64,000 nucleotides of DNA from the NCBI GenBank assembly GCA_963082975.1, contig OY720344.1, positions 87,978,107 through 88,042,106 on the forward strand, read 5' to 3'. This DNA is from Labia minor (Eukaryota; Arthropoda; Insecta; Dermaptera; Spongiphoridae). Positions 46,107 to 58,571 of this stretch are shown here, piece after piece; the first letter of the stretch is position 1; each line of letters begins with the position of its first letter. The position numbers were made by a program, and so were the translations under genes. Under the pieces are notes generated by a model, which was not told the DNA's origin, made no database searches, and saw only the letters and a program-made list of their open reading frames with translations.

Positions 46107-47001
46107 TATATTATTAATTTTATTTATTTATAATATAGAAAAATATGAATGAAAATATAAAAAATAAGTAATTAATTAATGTATAATTAAATTTTTTTTG
46201 AAAAGGATATGAATTAATTTTTTAATGTTACTATTTACTTATATATAAAAACACAATTTAATTATCATGAATAGTACTTGAATATCGCATCTTGATAAAT
46301 TGTTGTTCTCGAAGGATATTCCTGTTTTTCAATTTTTCATATGAAGGCGTTTTTCATATGTAGCGTTACTTAAACGACTATAGTTTGTAAACGAATGGAC
46401 AAAATGTCATGATACTTCATACATAAACTAGTGACAGAGGAACCTCTTGAAATGAGTCATGTTCACTTTCTAATGGCGTCACCTATTGAAAAATCCCGAG
46501 ACTTTTCAGCCCATGTAGTGTATATTTGATAAGGGTTTTCTCCAAATTCTTTTAATCCTCCGTACCGCTGAATTTATATATGAATTCGCTATATAATACA
46601 TAAAATACATATTCTCCCTCTGTTTATATATATTTATTCTATACAGAAATATATATACTAGTTTATATATATAATATGACCAATAAAACAACACATGCAG
46701 TTGATGTGTTTCACGAGGTTAATATTACGATCGGAATTTGGTATTGGAAATTAAAATTATAAGGATTGGTAGTTTTGGAAAATTATTAAATGAAAATGAT
46801 TAACACAATATAAATCTTTTTTTAATTCCTTCTTATGAAAATGTCATCGTTTGTTATCATTAAACATGTTATTGTTTCTTTTCCATTAACTCCATTGTTC
46901 AATATTTATTCTCGATCTGCACGCGTTACAGTTTGCCGATAGTCGGTCCTGGGCTTGCTTCGTTTGCATTTCTTTATTTTAAGAGCCACTTGTTGTTTCA
47001 G

Positions 47002-47148
47002 GAAGAGGAACTACGCTCCTCAGGAGACCCGAAATTCTCTCATCTTCTCGAAGATTTACACGTGGAAATTACCGCATTCGCCCCACCGGCAGAAGCACAT
47101 GCCAGAATTGCTTATGCTTTAGCGGAAGTACGACGTTTCCTTGTTCCG
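47002..47148 (+). CDS. KHDRBS: KHDRBS/STAR-family KH-domain exon (second half of KH domain, start of QUA2)
   Basis: This 147-nt internal exon encodes 49 residues, from EEELRSSGDPKFSHL through LHVEITAFAPPAEAHARI to AEVRRFLVP. It supplies the second and third beta strands and the last helix of the type I KH domain, where the extended STAR helix leads into QUA2. The acceptor is tgtttcag ending at 47001 and the donor is gtaagt from 47149, both phase 0, so the exon splices directly onto 19558-19674. The open frame runs beyond both exon edges (46933-47211), but the flanks do not resemble the family and are intron. RIAYALAEVRRFLVP is closer to arthropod-type family members than to the vertebrate ones as I know them, which is my main hint on the organism. 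The next exon, expected to start with an acidic DxND-like stretch, was not found before position 64000. Confidence 0.92.
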
Positions 47149-50100
47149 GTAAGTTTTTCTCTATTAACATTTCACCTTTTTTTTTATAATGAACTTATTT
47201 TCTATTTTTAACATTTATCTTTTCCTTCTGCTATCGTAAATTGATTGACATTGTTATTCTCTACTCTCTCTCATTTGTCATATATAAAAGATAACTACTT
47301 ACATTTTATCAAACAAAAAAAAAAAAAAAAAACAAACAAATACAAACCTAGATTTCATGGACTGATTTTGAAATATGGTCGATATTCATAACTAGATAAG
47401 AAATCTAGATCACCATTGTCTTTAGGTGCAAGAAATAAGCTTATGATCTAAAATTTTATTAATACTATGAAAGACTGACTTTTATTCAGAGCAGTTTTCC
47501 ATTAATTCTAATAATTATGTGTGTGTGAAAAAGAAATAGAAATGAACTACGTAGATACTAGAAAGGATTTTTTTTATTATGGGCTTATCTATATGTCAAT
47601 GATTTCAAGTAAATAATATAAATATGAATATAAATAATTATGTATGGAGATAAAATTTTTGAATTAAAGAAAAATATAAATGGAACATATACATATAGAC
47701 TATTAAAATCTAAATCTAAACCAATGTTATAGTGAACAAAAATATCAGTTATTATACTCAATCAGAATTCAATTAATTAATTATATTCTATCTATTTTTT
47801 AATTTACTATTCAATAAATTTTTAATCAGAGAAACCCATTCCAGATATGTAAACAATCACATTTCTTTTCAAATTGACTATTATATGCTTTTATGTTATA
47901 CCCAAAATCATTGTATATCATTTGTCTATATGATATATTGTACCCGTACAAAAAAATCTATCTTGTTTAGTTAACCTAAAACAAGGTCCCAATAACTCTT
48001 TCATAGCATAGTTGTAATTGAGAATCAATACACGAGATGTCAGCATACCAGAACGGACATACTGCAGGTTAAGACCTGCCAAGCGTCAGAACAAAGTAAA
48101 TGTACCCTGGATGAACCTGACATTACAGGTTCCGTGATTTTTTAAATAAATTGGTCACATTCCCTATTTTCTCCTTGTTTAATTTCCTTCTCTATCACAT
48201 GACCTCACTTCTTTTCTCTACCCTCCCTTACATAATTTATTTAACTCATCTATAAAAACTGTGTACTTTGTATTATTGCTTTCGGGCAGATGTACAAGTT
48301 GTCAAATAAAAAAATAACAAAATCATTGTTCACGTCATATAATTCATTCAAAATTCGATTATATATATTTTAATTAAGATATATTTAGTGCTGAACAAGA
48401 AAATAACTTCAAAATAACGAAATAAACAAACAATTTGTTAATGTCTTGAATCACTCTTAAATAGACACACTCCTTTAAAGAAATAATTAACTTTTATAAG
48501 TTGTTAGAAAATGCCTTAACATTCAATTTGTTATTCATAATCGATTTTTATATTGAAAATTATGATTTCAATTATTTAAACGTTCGTTTTTGTTGTATTA
48601 TTATAATATTTTGGTAGAAATTTCCTGGCTATAACCATTCATACATAAACTCACACACATTCGGGTCATTTAATTGAGGTAGAAGATCAGCAGTGAATAT
48701 TTCCAGTGAATTATTATAATAATTGGAAATTCGGATTTAAATGACATGACATTTTAAACGCATTTAATCGTTGCCTAAACATTTCATAAATGATTCCCTT
48801 TCTTTCTCCCTTGCCTATATTCGTGTTCGCTTTCTCTCTTTCACTCGTTAAAGCCAGCAACATCCAAAAAACTGGATTGAATATGTAATATTTCTTGTTT
48901 ATATGCTATTTTTATGAGTAGACAGAATGGATATTTCAATTCATAACAATAAAATGATACAAAAATTATTATTATTCAAAACAAAAAAAAAAAAAAATGA
49001 TAAATGTTTAAACATCATTTATCGGTCCATGAATATTTTTATATTAATAATATCCATTTTATGCAGTTTAGTGAAAACGTTTGATTTCAAAAATCGAATA
49101 AAGTTCTTAATCTTATATCTTTTAACAGATCGTTTATTTTTTTCTATGTAAATTTATTTATCCAGAATTTATGTAGAAAACTTTTCAGAGCTTTCATGCT
49201 TGAATATACCTAATATTGTAAACTATAAATAACTTTTAAGGTTAATTTTATACCATTGAAAATGTATAGCCTATAATAGGATGAAATAGAAGTATGCAAG
49301 AATATTGTGATGTAATTTCACCGAAATCGGTTCAATTTTGAGCCTATAACGTCAAAATTACCGAACAGACAAACAGACAGACATGAAAACTTCTACTTTT
49401 GGGTACTTTTGGATTTTAGAGGTCATGAATCGCGATAATATGCAAACAATTTTAAATTCTCAGCAATGTATAGACAAAAACCTTTATATATATAAAAATT
49501 ACGAATATATATTATTTTATACCAAAAGGCCATACTTTTCTGTTTTTCAGTGCATTGATACATTCGTTTAAGAAGTATGTTTTATTGCAATTTTATGTTC
49601 TTTTAAATTATTCGAACGATGGCTGGGTGAACCAGCCAACCAGATAATAACGAATCATCTTTTTTAATGACCGAGCGGCGGGTGATGTTATATCTCTTCA
49701 ATTTAAATTTTTCACACAATCTGAACCAGGTACTTTAATTATTTAAGATAATATATGGAAATAAAATGTTGCTAGTTGCCTATATAAAAGGGGTTCCATC
49801 ATCTCAAAATCTATGCTCGGGTGTATTGGCTTATGATTATCGCACTTCTAACATTTAACGAATGTATTCTATTAAAATTATCATAATTTACTACTTTCTT
49901 ATAAACAGAAATAATTACCTCATCTACCTTTTACCCGTCTGAGCAGCTAGATATAAAAATAAAATAATCATCGATTTTATTAGCTTTTTGTGATAATTTA
50001 ACCAATACTCCTATATCTATTTATATTAAATTTTTGTGAACTTTTTAATGTTTGAGACTTCCATAACTTAGTCCTCAGCTATGGTTTCAAATATAGTAAT

Positions 50101-50689
50101 ACTTAAGATATTTTCGAGTATGTATATATTTATTTCTTGGAAATGTACTAGAAATAATGTTTTTGTTTTAGAAAATTGCTAGAAAATTTATTTAGAATAA
50201 AGATATATTTATTATGAAAACTCGCTATCACACCGTGTTTTATTGTATCCAATATAAAGTTCGATCAAAGCAATGCGTGAGAGTAAATATATTAAGAGTA
50301 GCAAATCAACCGAGGAGAAGAGAAGGAGCTGTTACAGATAAAACAAGGAATGGATTCATCCATGTCCACTTTACTCCATTGCTACTCGCATCTGCTAAAT
50401 GTCGTTACTTTATCAAAAGTTATTGAATGGAAACTGGAATTTATTTACTTCTCGTGAAGTTTCTATCAAGACTTCTTAGATTTTTTTGTATGTTTTGGTT
50501 TATTTGTATTTAGTTTTTTTTAAAAAAATATTAGTTGATTATTGAAATTAAACAATTCTGCTGCCCGTTAAAATCAGATAAAAATTCAATTTGGATTTGA
50601 AATCATATAAATATAACGACAAAGTTTTTTACATAATTATTTTTAATTTGTACATATATGCTGATTTATTTATGTTTTGTAATTTATAG
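47149..50689. other. Presumed downstream intron of the KHDRBS-like gene
   Basis: AT-rich, with a hairpin-rich patch at 48035-48135 and a short retroelement-like tail near 49300-49385 (CACCGAAATCGGTTC, then CAGACAAACAGACAGACA). No next exon recognised. The 70-codon frame at 50214 looks like chance, although 50280-50410 is less AT-rich. Confidence 0.5.
48062..48134. other. Two neighbouring perfect hairpins
   Basis: GCAGGT-TAAG-ACCTGC at about 48064-48079 and GAACCTG-ACATTA-CAGGTTC at about 48113-48132; both are built on CAGGT/ACCTG. Confidence 0.5.
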
Positions 50690-51345
50690 TACCTGGAACA
50701 CCGAGCTATCGCTAGATCCTTTTTTTTAATTGATATACAATTCTTTAATTATTTATTACAATTATTAAATATTACATCATTGCATCAATGTGATTAAAAT
50801 GAATGGAACTTGGGATCCTCAATAATAATAAATAATCATAATTAATAATAAATAATATTTTAGTCAAAAAATATTAAAAATTATAAAACTATTTAATAAT
50901 TAATTAATAAAAAAAACAATGAATAAATAAATATAAATTAGTAATTTAATAAAAAATAAACGCGAAAGTAAATAAAAAAACATAAAGATTAACTAATAAA
51001 AAATTATAAGAATTAACAAAAAATTAAAAGACAAAACATTAAAAAATTGTTTTTAAAATATCATAAATAAACTTATAATGTTTGCAAGACAAATAAAATT
51101 TAGATTTATTTTTGGTGATTTTTTTTCATTTGTGACGTCATATAAATTTAAATTAGGCAAAAACTAATAAAGATGATTTTTCTACAATACAGATCGATTT
51201 GTCTTTAAAAATATTATCTATGGTGTGAATTTCAAAAAAATATTTCGAGTGGTTAATTAATAAATTAATCCAACAATATAAAAATAAATATTCACATTAT
51301 ATATACATTTTTTGCTAGTATGATAAGATAAGAAAAGATAAGATT
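50690..51345 (+). repeat. R repeat, diverged 5'-truncated copy 4
   Basis: From ACCTGGAACACCGAGC through the same order of blocks (ACAATTCTTTAATTATTTAT, a TTGCATCA-like block, GTGACGTCAT, GTGTGAATTTCAAAAAAAT) to GCTAGTATGATAAGATAAG. It lacks the tRNA-like part. Confidence 0.7.
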
Positions 51346-52186
51346 TTTTCTTCCATATTCCTTTTGGTAATCTTAAAATTTTAATCGTTCTGAGAGAAAA
51401 ATTTATAAAATAATACAATGATTTTTAAAATTAAATTTGAAGTGTACTTATTTTTTTAAAATAAAGCTTCCATTTGCTTAAATTTATCCATTTGAGTAAA
51501 TACAGTAATGAATGTAACAAATGAAAGTGAAAATATTTTAAACTAATAATTTACTTTCACAATTGCAATGTTTACATTGTTTATAATAAATACATTAGGG
51601 TTGCATACAAGATTTATATATATAAATATATATAAAGTATGGCATATGTCACAAACTGCTCTCTCTTTCTCTTTCTCTCTGTATTAAATACCAGATTATT
51701 TTATTACATCTATATATGTAAAATATTTATATTTCTCTAATGGAATTTACTACGAGAGTGGAAAAATGGGAAGAAATTATTTAATACGATCAGAATCATT
51801 TCAATTGCTTGTCGGTGTTTATATATATTTAAAATATCAATGTTTAATAGGTAATCATTTTTCATTTGGAGGAAATTTCATTTTTATATATTGAAATATT
51901 GATTCCTTATTATTTCGCACATCATTTGATTTTTTGCTTCCACCTATTTCATTCCATCGTATTCTCACGTTAAACTGTGGATATTGGAAGAATTAAATCA
52001 ATCCATATTAGTAAGGAATATAATAAAAACAAAAATAATATATATATATACATCATATTATTCTCTTTAAAAGATAAAAAAAAAACATCTAAAACTCTCT
52101 ACAAAAACAAAGTTCAGATAAAACATTGTGACTGAAAATTTAATGGGGGGAGGGTTTGAATGTTGAACTTTGGTTGATTCGAGGGT

Positions 52187-52250
52187 GGTAATGGTCATGA
52201 TGATGGCCAAACTTTCGACGGAGAAGGAATAATAATAAAAAGAAGAGGAT
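52187..52250 (+). repeat. SINE 3'-tail relic
   Basis: The stretch GGTCATGATGATGGCCAAAC followed by a CGACGGAGAAGG block and an (AAT/AAG)n tail parallels the end of the SINE at 3150-3207. Confidence 0.55.
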
Positions 52251-52811
52251 AGTAGCTATTGACAGAAACAACGATGGAATTGTTACAATGGATTAAATCG
52301 AAGATCTCCAACAAACGATTTATTTTATCACTTGTTTCTTTTTCCTTTTTTTTTATTTACTGATTTAGAATTTTTTTCAATTGATTAGATTGTTTAATTA
52401 TATATATTAGTTTATTTAAATTATTTTTAATAAAAAACAATAAAATATTACTTTAGTAATTGTAGGAAATAAAAAAAAATATTTAATGCTATTTTATACA
52501 AATTTATTCCCTAAGCTTTTCTATTTATATAAATAATAAATAATAATCAAGAGAATTCTACAGAAAAATGGGAGCTTTGTGTGATCCTAGATGTCCAAAG
52601 GCAAATAATAATAATAATAATTATGAATAGTTAATAAATTATTTAACAGATTTCACAAAAAAAAAAAAAAATGAAGGTTTTGACCAAAAGATAACAGATG
52701 CTTATTGTATAGATGTAGCCTATCGTGTAGAGTTACAGTAATTCAATATAGATGTGGCCTTATTATTTAATTACCTATAATAGACTGTGTAATATAGCTT
52801 AGGATACTAAT

Positions 52812-53072
52812 CAGGGGTTGCCAACCTTTATCAATAGTCGGGCACATTTCTGAAATAATATATAAGGGGTGGGCATACTTGGTGATACTTAGAGTCATAT
52901 TGAAAAATTGAAAATGTTAAGCCTGATCGCAAAAACATTTAACCGTTTTTTTACATACTTGTAAAATAAATAAGTACTTTTTCTTAATTTGAACTTTACA
53001 TTTGTAAAATTTGGCGGCACATTTTTCAATTCTCACACAAAAGTGCAGCGGCACATTGGTTGAGAATCACTG
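52812..53072. mobile_element. hAT-type MITE related to the one at 15909, edges decayed
   Basis: Shares the internal block TTCTTAATTTGAACTTTACA and TTTGGCGGCACA with the MITE at 15909, and the right end inverted is CAGTGATTCTCAACC. The left end CAGGGGTTGCCAACC is a poorer match and no exact target duplication is visible. Confidence 0.75.
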
Positions 53073-53084
53073 ACTTAGAGGAAT

Positions 53085-53150
53085 ATCGATGCTACGACCA
53101 GGAGCTTTCGAGTTCTCTAGAGCCACAGAAATAAAGGTATAGATAAAGTT
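53085..53150 (+). pseudogene. LINE 3'-terminal scrap
   Basis: CTTTCGAGTTCTCTAGAGCC followed by ACAGAAATAAAGGTATAGAT matches the last 60 bases of the LINE copies at 8915 and 9634, directly after the hAT MITE. Confidence 0.55.
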
Positions 53151-54174
53151 CATCATATACAAATATACCAAATTAAAACCAGGCCCAATTTTTAAAATAC
53201 ATGACAAACACATGTCCAATTTATAATCCGACAAGAGTCAAAAAATAATTCTCAACGTCAATCCTGAATATATTTATTTTAAATTCCTTTTCTTTTATTA
53301 ACTATGGAATTAAATGCAAATTTTATTTCAAGAAATATGATAATAAGATATGTACATTAAACTTTATGTGATTTATATTATATTATTACTATAGGGAAAT
53401 TATTCAATATTTTCTATTTTGAGGTCAAATCTAGAAAAAATAAACTTTACATATACGTGTTTGAGTATATGCAAAAAAAAAAAAACAACTTGAATTTTTG
53501 ATATCAAATATATAATAACTACTACTATTGGATCAAATATATTTTCTCTCATATACGGATATTGTATATTATATTATGTATATGTAAAAAATATTCAACG
53601 ATTGGTTTTATTTTATAAATGATGTTCTTTTTATATTTGTATCTCAATGAATATTGAACAATAATTCCATAGGGTTTTCCCTATTCTCTGTCGTTGTATT
53701 GAAATTTTATGGGATATTACGGATTGGCACAATTTTATTTTATTATACGGTGAAGATTTATTAAGTTCTCTCCTATTCACATGTTTTCTCTCTTTCTCCC
53801 TATAATCGATTATAATGTGATTTAAAAAGATCAAATTCAGTTTTAGTCTTCGAATTAGGTGAGTGAATTGATGTTTTATTCACCAATAATAAAATAAATA
53901 ATAAAATAAAAGCGAAATCAAACTGTAATATTTTTAATTAAATTTATTTTTTTTTGTTAATCTAAGATTGAGATTTTATTTTATGGATTTATTCGAAGCA
54001 AATTTTTATATGAAATGAAAAATTTATTATTAATTACTTAAGCTTTATGAAGTTCATACAAAAAGAAATAATTTAAGAGGAGATTTTTATTAAAATATTT
54101 TATCGAATTAATATTTAAAAGAAATTGATTGATATTTTAATAAACTTTTGACAATCAAATAATAGAATATATAT

Positions 54175-54205
<31 letters not shown>

Positions 54206-56023
54206 GGAGGTTCACCTCAGTAGTCCACCCCCTTCTCTCTAATGTAATATTTTATATTGAGAATACTTAAAAAGTTGTATGTTATTGAGAATACAATTTC
54301 AATTGAATTTATTTTTCTACAACTCTAAAGTTTAAAAATGAATTATTATTATTATTTATTTATTTTATTTATAAAAAACATTTTTAAAAATAGTAATCAA
54401 ATCTTTTGAAAAATTTAAAATTAGAATGACCTGTGTAAAAAATAACTATTTTCATAAAACTTTGAAAGTTGATAGAAAAAGTTTTCTAGTATATTCCTGA
54501 AGAAATATCTAAAATATAAATTATTTATTTGCTCTATGTGTGACGGTAACGCTTCCAGAAGTATGAACTATAGGGGGCTGTTTACACTCAGTGCCCTTAT
54601 GTTACTTAGCAATAAAAAATTTATTATTGTAAAAAAATCATCAGTGATAAATAAATAATAAACTGAAATATTTATTTAAATATTGTTAATTACAATAAAT
54701 TAAAAATGTTCAGGTGACTTTTAAAAACACCCACAAATTACAAATTAACGGGTGTCGATTTAGTTCTCCCCACCATGTCAAACGTGTCAAATATATAAAT
54801 GATAAAGGGATACAGTTTAAAGATAAAATAAATAATACAATTGCAAAATTAACAAGAATACTTATGAATAATTAAATTATATAACACATATATCATAAAA
54901 TACTTACATAGTGGTGCGTGAAGTGAAGAGGATTTAAAATCCTTTTACAAAATGATATACGAGTAAAGCCCCCATGGGAAAAGTTAAAGTTGGAATAAGA
55001 ATAACAGATGAATCAATCTAAAAGGCCAGTTAAAGTAATCGATCGATGGGGAAATAGACAGATATACTTAAATTTAAAAAAAAGATATTTTATTTATAAA
55101 GATAGATAGAGATCAAAATGAACATAGATTGAAGATGAAGTTCAATTTTTAATAAATAAACTGAAGCAAGAATATCAGCCTCCTTTCTTTAAATACAATT
55201 CATAAAATTGGCTTAAATACTGAGCAACATTACAACAAATATTTGAATTGAATAATTACATTGAAATACTAGAAAAAAATTTATTACTTCTTGTAATAAA
55301 TTAATTTTTTTTGTTTTATGATTGATTGTAGGTCCAAAAACTGGAATAAAAATAATTGATGTTTAATGTCAATGATTTAAGTGTAAAAAATATTAAAAAA
55401 GTTATTTACCTTTATTTCATTATTTTTTTTATTTTACTTTATCATATTTTAACTGAATGAATGAATGACCTGTTATAATTATGATTTTTACATGATTTAA
55501 TTGAAAAGAAGAGATAAGCTTCAAATTGTTTTGTTTTGAGTTTCTGGTTTCGAAATATATTTTCTGTTTATGACAAAGAAGAAATAATAATTTTAATCTG
55601 CTATTTTTTCTAGCTAAATATGTGGCTGACCACTTCACCATTGTATAGGGAAACAAAAGTAAACTTATTTTTTATTCTCATCACAAATACTTGAGATATG
55701 GTGTATTGTGGGAGAGGGTGGAAATATATTAATCATTATAAAGTGTCCATGTTGAAGTTTTTTTTTAATTGTTTTTATTTAAACGTTTTCGTTGTTTTTT
55801 AAAAAGAGGGGATTTGGGTAGCTTGTTGATAAAGGGGTTAGTTTGAGGATGGGGTTTTCATGTTATGAAGCTTAAAGGTTCAATCATGCGGAGATTCTTT
55901 GCTGAAACAAGCGGCATTTTATTTTTTAACTCATCGATCATCATCGCGATTCTCTTGCTGCCTTTCAATCGCGGCCAATAGAATGTATTTGACTAAACAA
56001 AGCATTGGGAAAAGAAGATTAAG
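53151..56023. other. AT-rich non-coding DNA
   Basis: Homopolymers, a (TA)n run and no supported gene. Small GC-richer spots at 54200-54245 and 54540-54600 are unassigned. Confidence 0.5.
54176..54200. repeat. (TA)n microsatellite
   Basis: Run directly followed by GTAAAGGAGGTTCACCTCAG. Confidence 0.9.
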
Positions 56024-56350
56024 ATGATGCGGTTGGCAGAGACTAAAGACCCCGGATGGCTTTCCATGGTGGAAGGGAATACGGAGGAGGTTTGGAAAGG
56101 TTCCCGGGCGGGCTCCTGTGGGATTGCAATCGATAGAAAATCCTGGGGCGATTGGCGGCAGAGGGTGCCCGAAAATCGACCCCTCACATCCTCTACAACC
56201 TCCAACTCAAAAATCCATTCATCCTCGATGAGTTCATAAAATTATCCGCGCACAACCAACTGTTAACATTGCGCGCGAGAATCGGAGAAATTTATAGACT
56301 CTTTCAACTGGAAAATACGAAGAAAAAAAAAAAGAAAAGAAAAAAAAAAC
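56024..56350 (+). other. GC-rich island with A-rich end; possible retroposed or exon-like sequence
   Basis: About 300 bp near 50% G+C in a very AT-rich setting. One + strand frame gives WLSMVEGNTEEVWKG, another gives HILYNLQLKNPFILDEFIKL followed by AHNQLLTLRARIGEIYRLF. It ends in a 35-bp run of A with a few G. Both frames are short and lack splice or start context that I can defend. Candidates: a processed retrocopy or LINE piece with its poly(A), an unannotated exon, or a CpG-type control element. Confidence 0.35.
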
Positions 56351-57316
56351 GTACACTGAATGGGCAAATTAATTATTCACCTCTGACCGGTAGCTCTCAC
56401 TTTCTAAATCATAATTTCTTCTCTTCTCTACTCTGACTTAATTAATTGTTTAACTTTCAAAAATGTCTTTATGACTTTACCAGAATGAAATGACAACGAC
56501 TTGAATACGTGTCACTAGAGATATAAGTACATGCTTGTTATTCTGGAGTGCTGATAATTTAAAATGTGGGTCAGGTCTAGACACCCCTTCACAAATAAGG
56601 GTATCTAAAAACTAACATTACTTAACAGGAAAAGTTTTTAGCAAATGTACCTATATATATAATTTTCAAGGTGATGTGTTATGCATTTTGATGAAATTAA
56701 ATATTATAAATGTTTTTCTTAAAAGAGAAATGATATAAACTAACATTAATTTATTATTTTTTTTTTCTTAGATATAAATGTCTCTTAAGCAAAAAAAATT
56801 GTATTTTTAAATTATAATAAATTACAAGCAAAAGTTAAAATAGGAAGTAATTTGTTGAAAGAAATAAAATATAATTAATTGTTTAGACGATTTAGATAAA
56901 TAATATTTAATAAAATTCCCCTAATAATAAGTATTGTAGATATACAAGATTGAGAATTAATTCATATTCTACAAGCTAATAATACAATTTTATAATGCTA
57001 AATTTATTTTATTTTAATGAAAGAGTTTTATTAACATCTAAGAAGAATATATTAAATATAAAATGTATAAAAACTATAACATTTTTAAATATATATAGTC
57101 GATCACTTAAAATATTTTATTTTGTAATTCATTCCAAAGATAGTAATAGAAAGTTTTAAGTTTGCCCCTGGAAGGTCGTAAATTTGCATTACCAGTGGTA
57201 ATTGGTACATCGCATTGTTAGAAAAATATACTTATTTAAACTAAAAATTTCTATCAAAATTATTATGAAGTTTTTACTTACTACTATAAAACAAACTAAA
57301 CATTCATACCTAAATA

Positions 57317-57699
57317 TTATTATTATTATTATTATTATTAATATTTACGTTTGAACCATCTGGGTTCACGCAAAGCTACCACTTTCTCCTTATTCACACA
57401 TGCTATCCCTTTGTATGTTCTTTGTTTTGCCAGATCTTCTTGAAGAGCAATTTTCTGGATTTTCTGCCGTTCGAGTTTCATTATTAGATTATGTATCTTT
57501 CCGGCTTTTGAATAAGGGTATTAATGTTCAGTATGTCCATATATTAATGTTTTTTGGGTGTTAACTTCATTTTTCTTTTTATGTGTTCGTGAAGATCCGG
57601 GTCCTTCAGAACGGGTGAATTGAGTACCACCTGGAGTATTTGTTCTTCTCATCACGATCCATTGTTGCGCGTAGTTGCTTATTTTGAAGTAACCCTGCT
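57317..57699 (-). pseudogene. Coding-like retroelement relic with (AAT)n tail, downstream of a SINE head
   Basis: On the minus strand the last 60 or so codons form a plausible protein end: KAGKIHNLIMKLERQK, then a basic helical stretch, ending with EPRWFKRKY and a stop at about 57346. A single in-frame stop lies further upstream. It is followed directly by (AAT)n, as expected for a retrotransposed 3' end. I do not recognise the family; it could be the 3' end of the LINE that mobilises the SINE. A (CCTGCTgg)-type hairpin lies at 57691-57710. Confidence 0.45.
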
Positions 57700-57856
57700 G
57701 GAGCAGGGTTATATAGAACCAGGCTTGTCAGTTCCTGGAGCGGGAGACAGCTGATGTTAAATTGAAGTTATTAGAAAAATTTGTTCTTAGTTGGAATCGA
57801 ACGCCGACTTCATGTGTAGAAAATTGCCACTATACACGCTCGGCTAAGCTACCTCC
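57700..57856 (-). repeat. tRNA-derived SINE head, uninterrupted copy
   Basis: Read on the minus strand it begins GGAGGTAGCTTAGCCGAGCG and carries an A box (57834-57846) and a perfect B box GTTCGATTCC (57793-57802), followed by the GCTCCAGGAACTG body. It matches the split copy at 1601-1626 plus 2952 onward. After TGGTTCTATA the two copies diverge, so the family has at least two 3' bodies or this copy is chimeric with the segment 57317-57699. Confidence 0.8.
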
Positions 57857-58514
57857 ATACCTAAATATACAATATTCATTTTTGTTTTTTTTAAAAATTA
57901 AATTAATTTAATAATAATAAACAATAAACTATTTTTTAATTTCAATATTTCAACATTGCTATATTTAGACTAATATGTTCCTTGAGAATAAACATAGATG
58001 ATATTATTTGTATTAAGAAACAAAAATGATTTAATTTGTATTTTTAGTAAAACTATTTGTCTAATTGTATCCCATTAACATCACGTAGTCTGATAAATCC
58101 TCTAGAGTACTTAGTCCTAATGTAACTAGTGATTAAGGAAATATTAGTCATGTTGATCTATGTAGGTTGACAGGGCGATTTTCGTGGTAATAGGTAAAGA
58201 TAGAATTATGGCTTCGGCATGATATTACTTGGAAATGGATTAGAGAACAAGATCATGAGTTAGATTATACTCATACATACCCTAGTTCTATATATTATAA
58301 AGATATAAAATAAGTATTTTTATTTCAATATCTTGTCTACGAAAATAAATATCCATAATTATATCGTTAAAAGTTGAATTGAGTTATATCCATACTCAAG
58401 GGTATATTTTTATGTCCATTGTATGTCTCAAAGGAAAAAAAAGCAAAAATCCTCTTAAGCATTTATTCTTGTTATTCAGATAAATATCGAGTGTTTATTC
58501 TCATGGAATAAGAA

Positions 58515-58571
<57 letters not shown>

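Larger units (their letters stand above)
19675..47001 (+). other. 27.3 kb phase-0 intron of the KHDRBS-like gene
   Basis: The interval between the two KH-domain exons starts gtaagt and ends tgtttcag. It contains an intact hAT element, a mariner relic, several short interspersed repeats and an 8.26 kb tandem duplication with a third partial copy. Removing one duplicated unit would leave about 19.1 kb. That it is a single intron follows from the in-frame join of the flanking exons; an unrecognised alternative or micro-exon inside cannot be excluded. Confidence 0.85.

Noticed and set aside
46933..47211. 92-residue open frame taken as a whole gene
   Set aside because: Only 47002-47148 matches the KHDRBS family and is bounded by good splice sites; the rest is read-through into intron.
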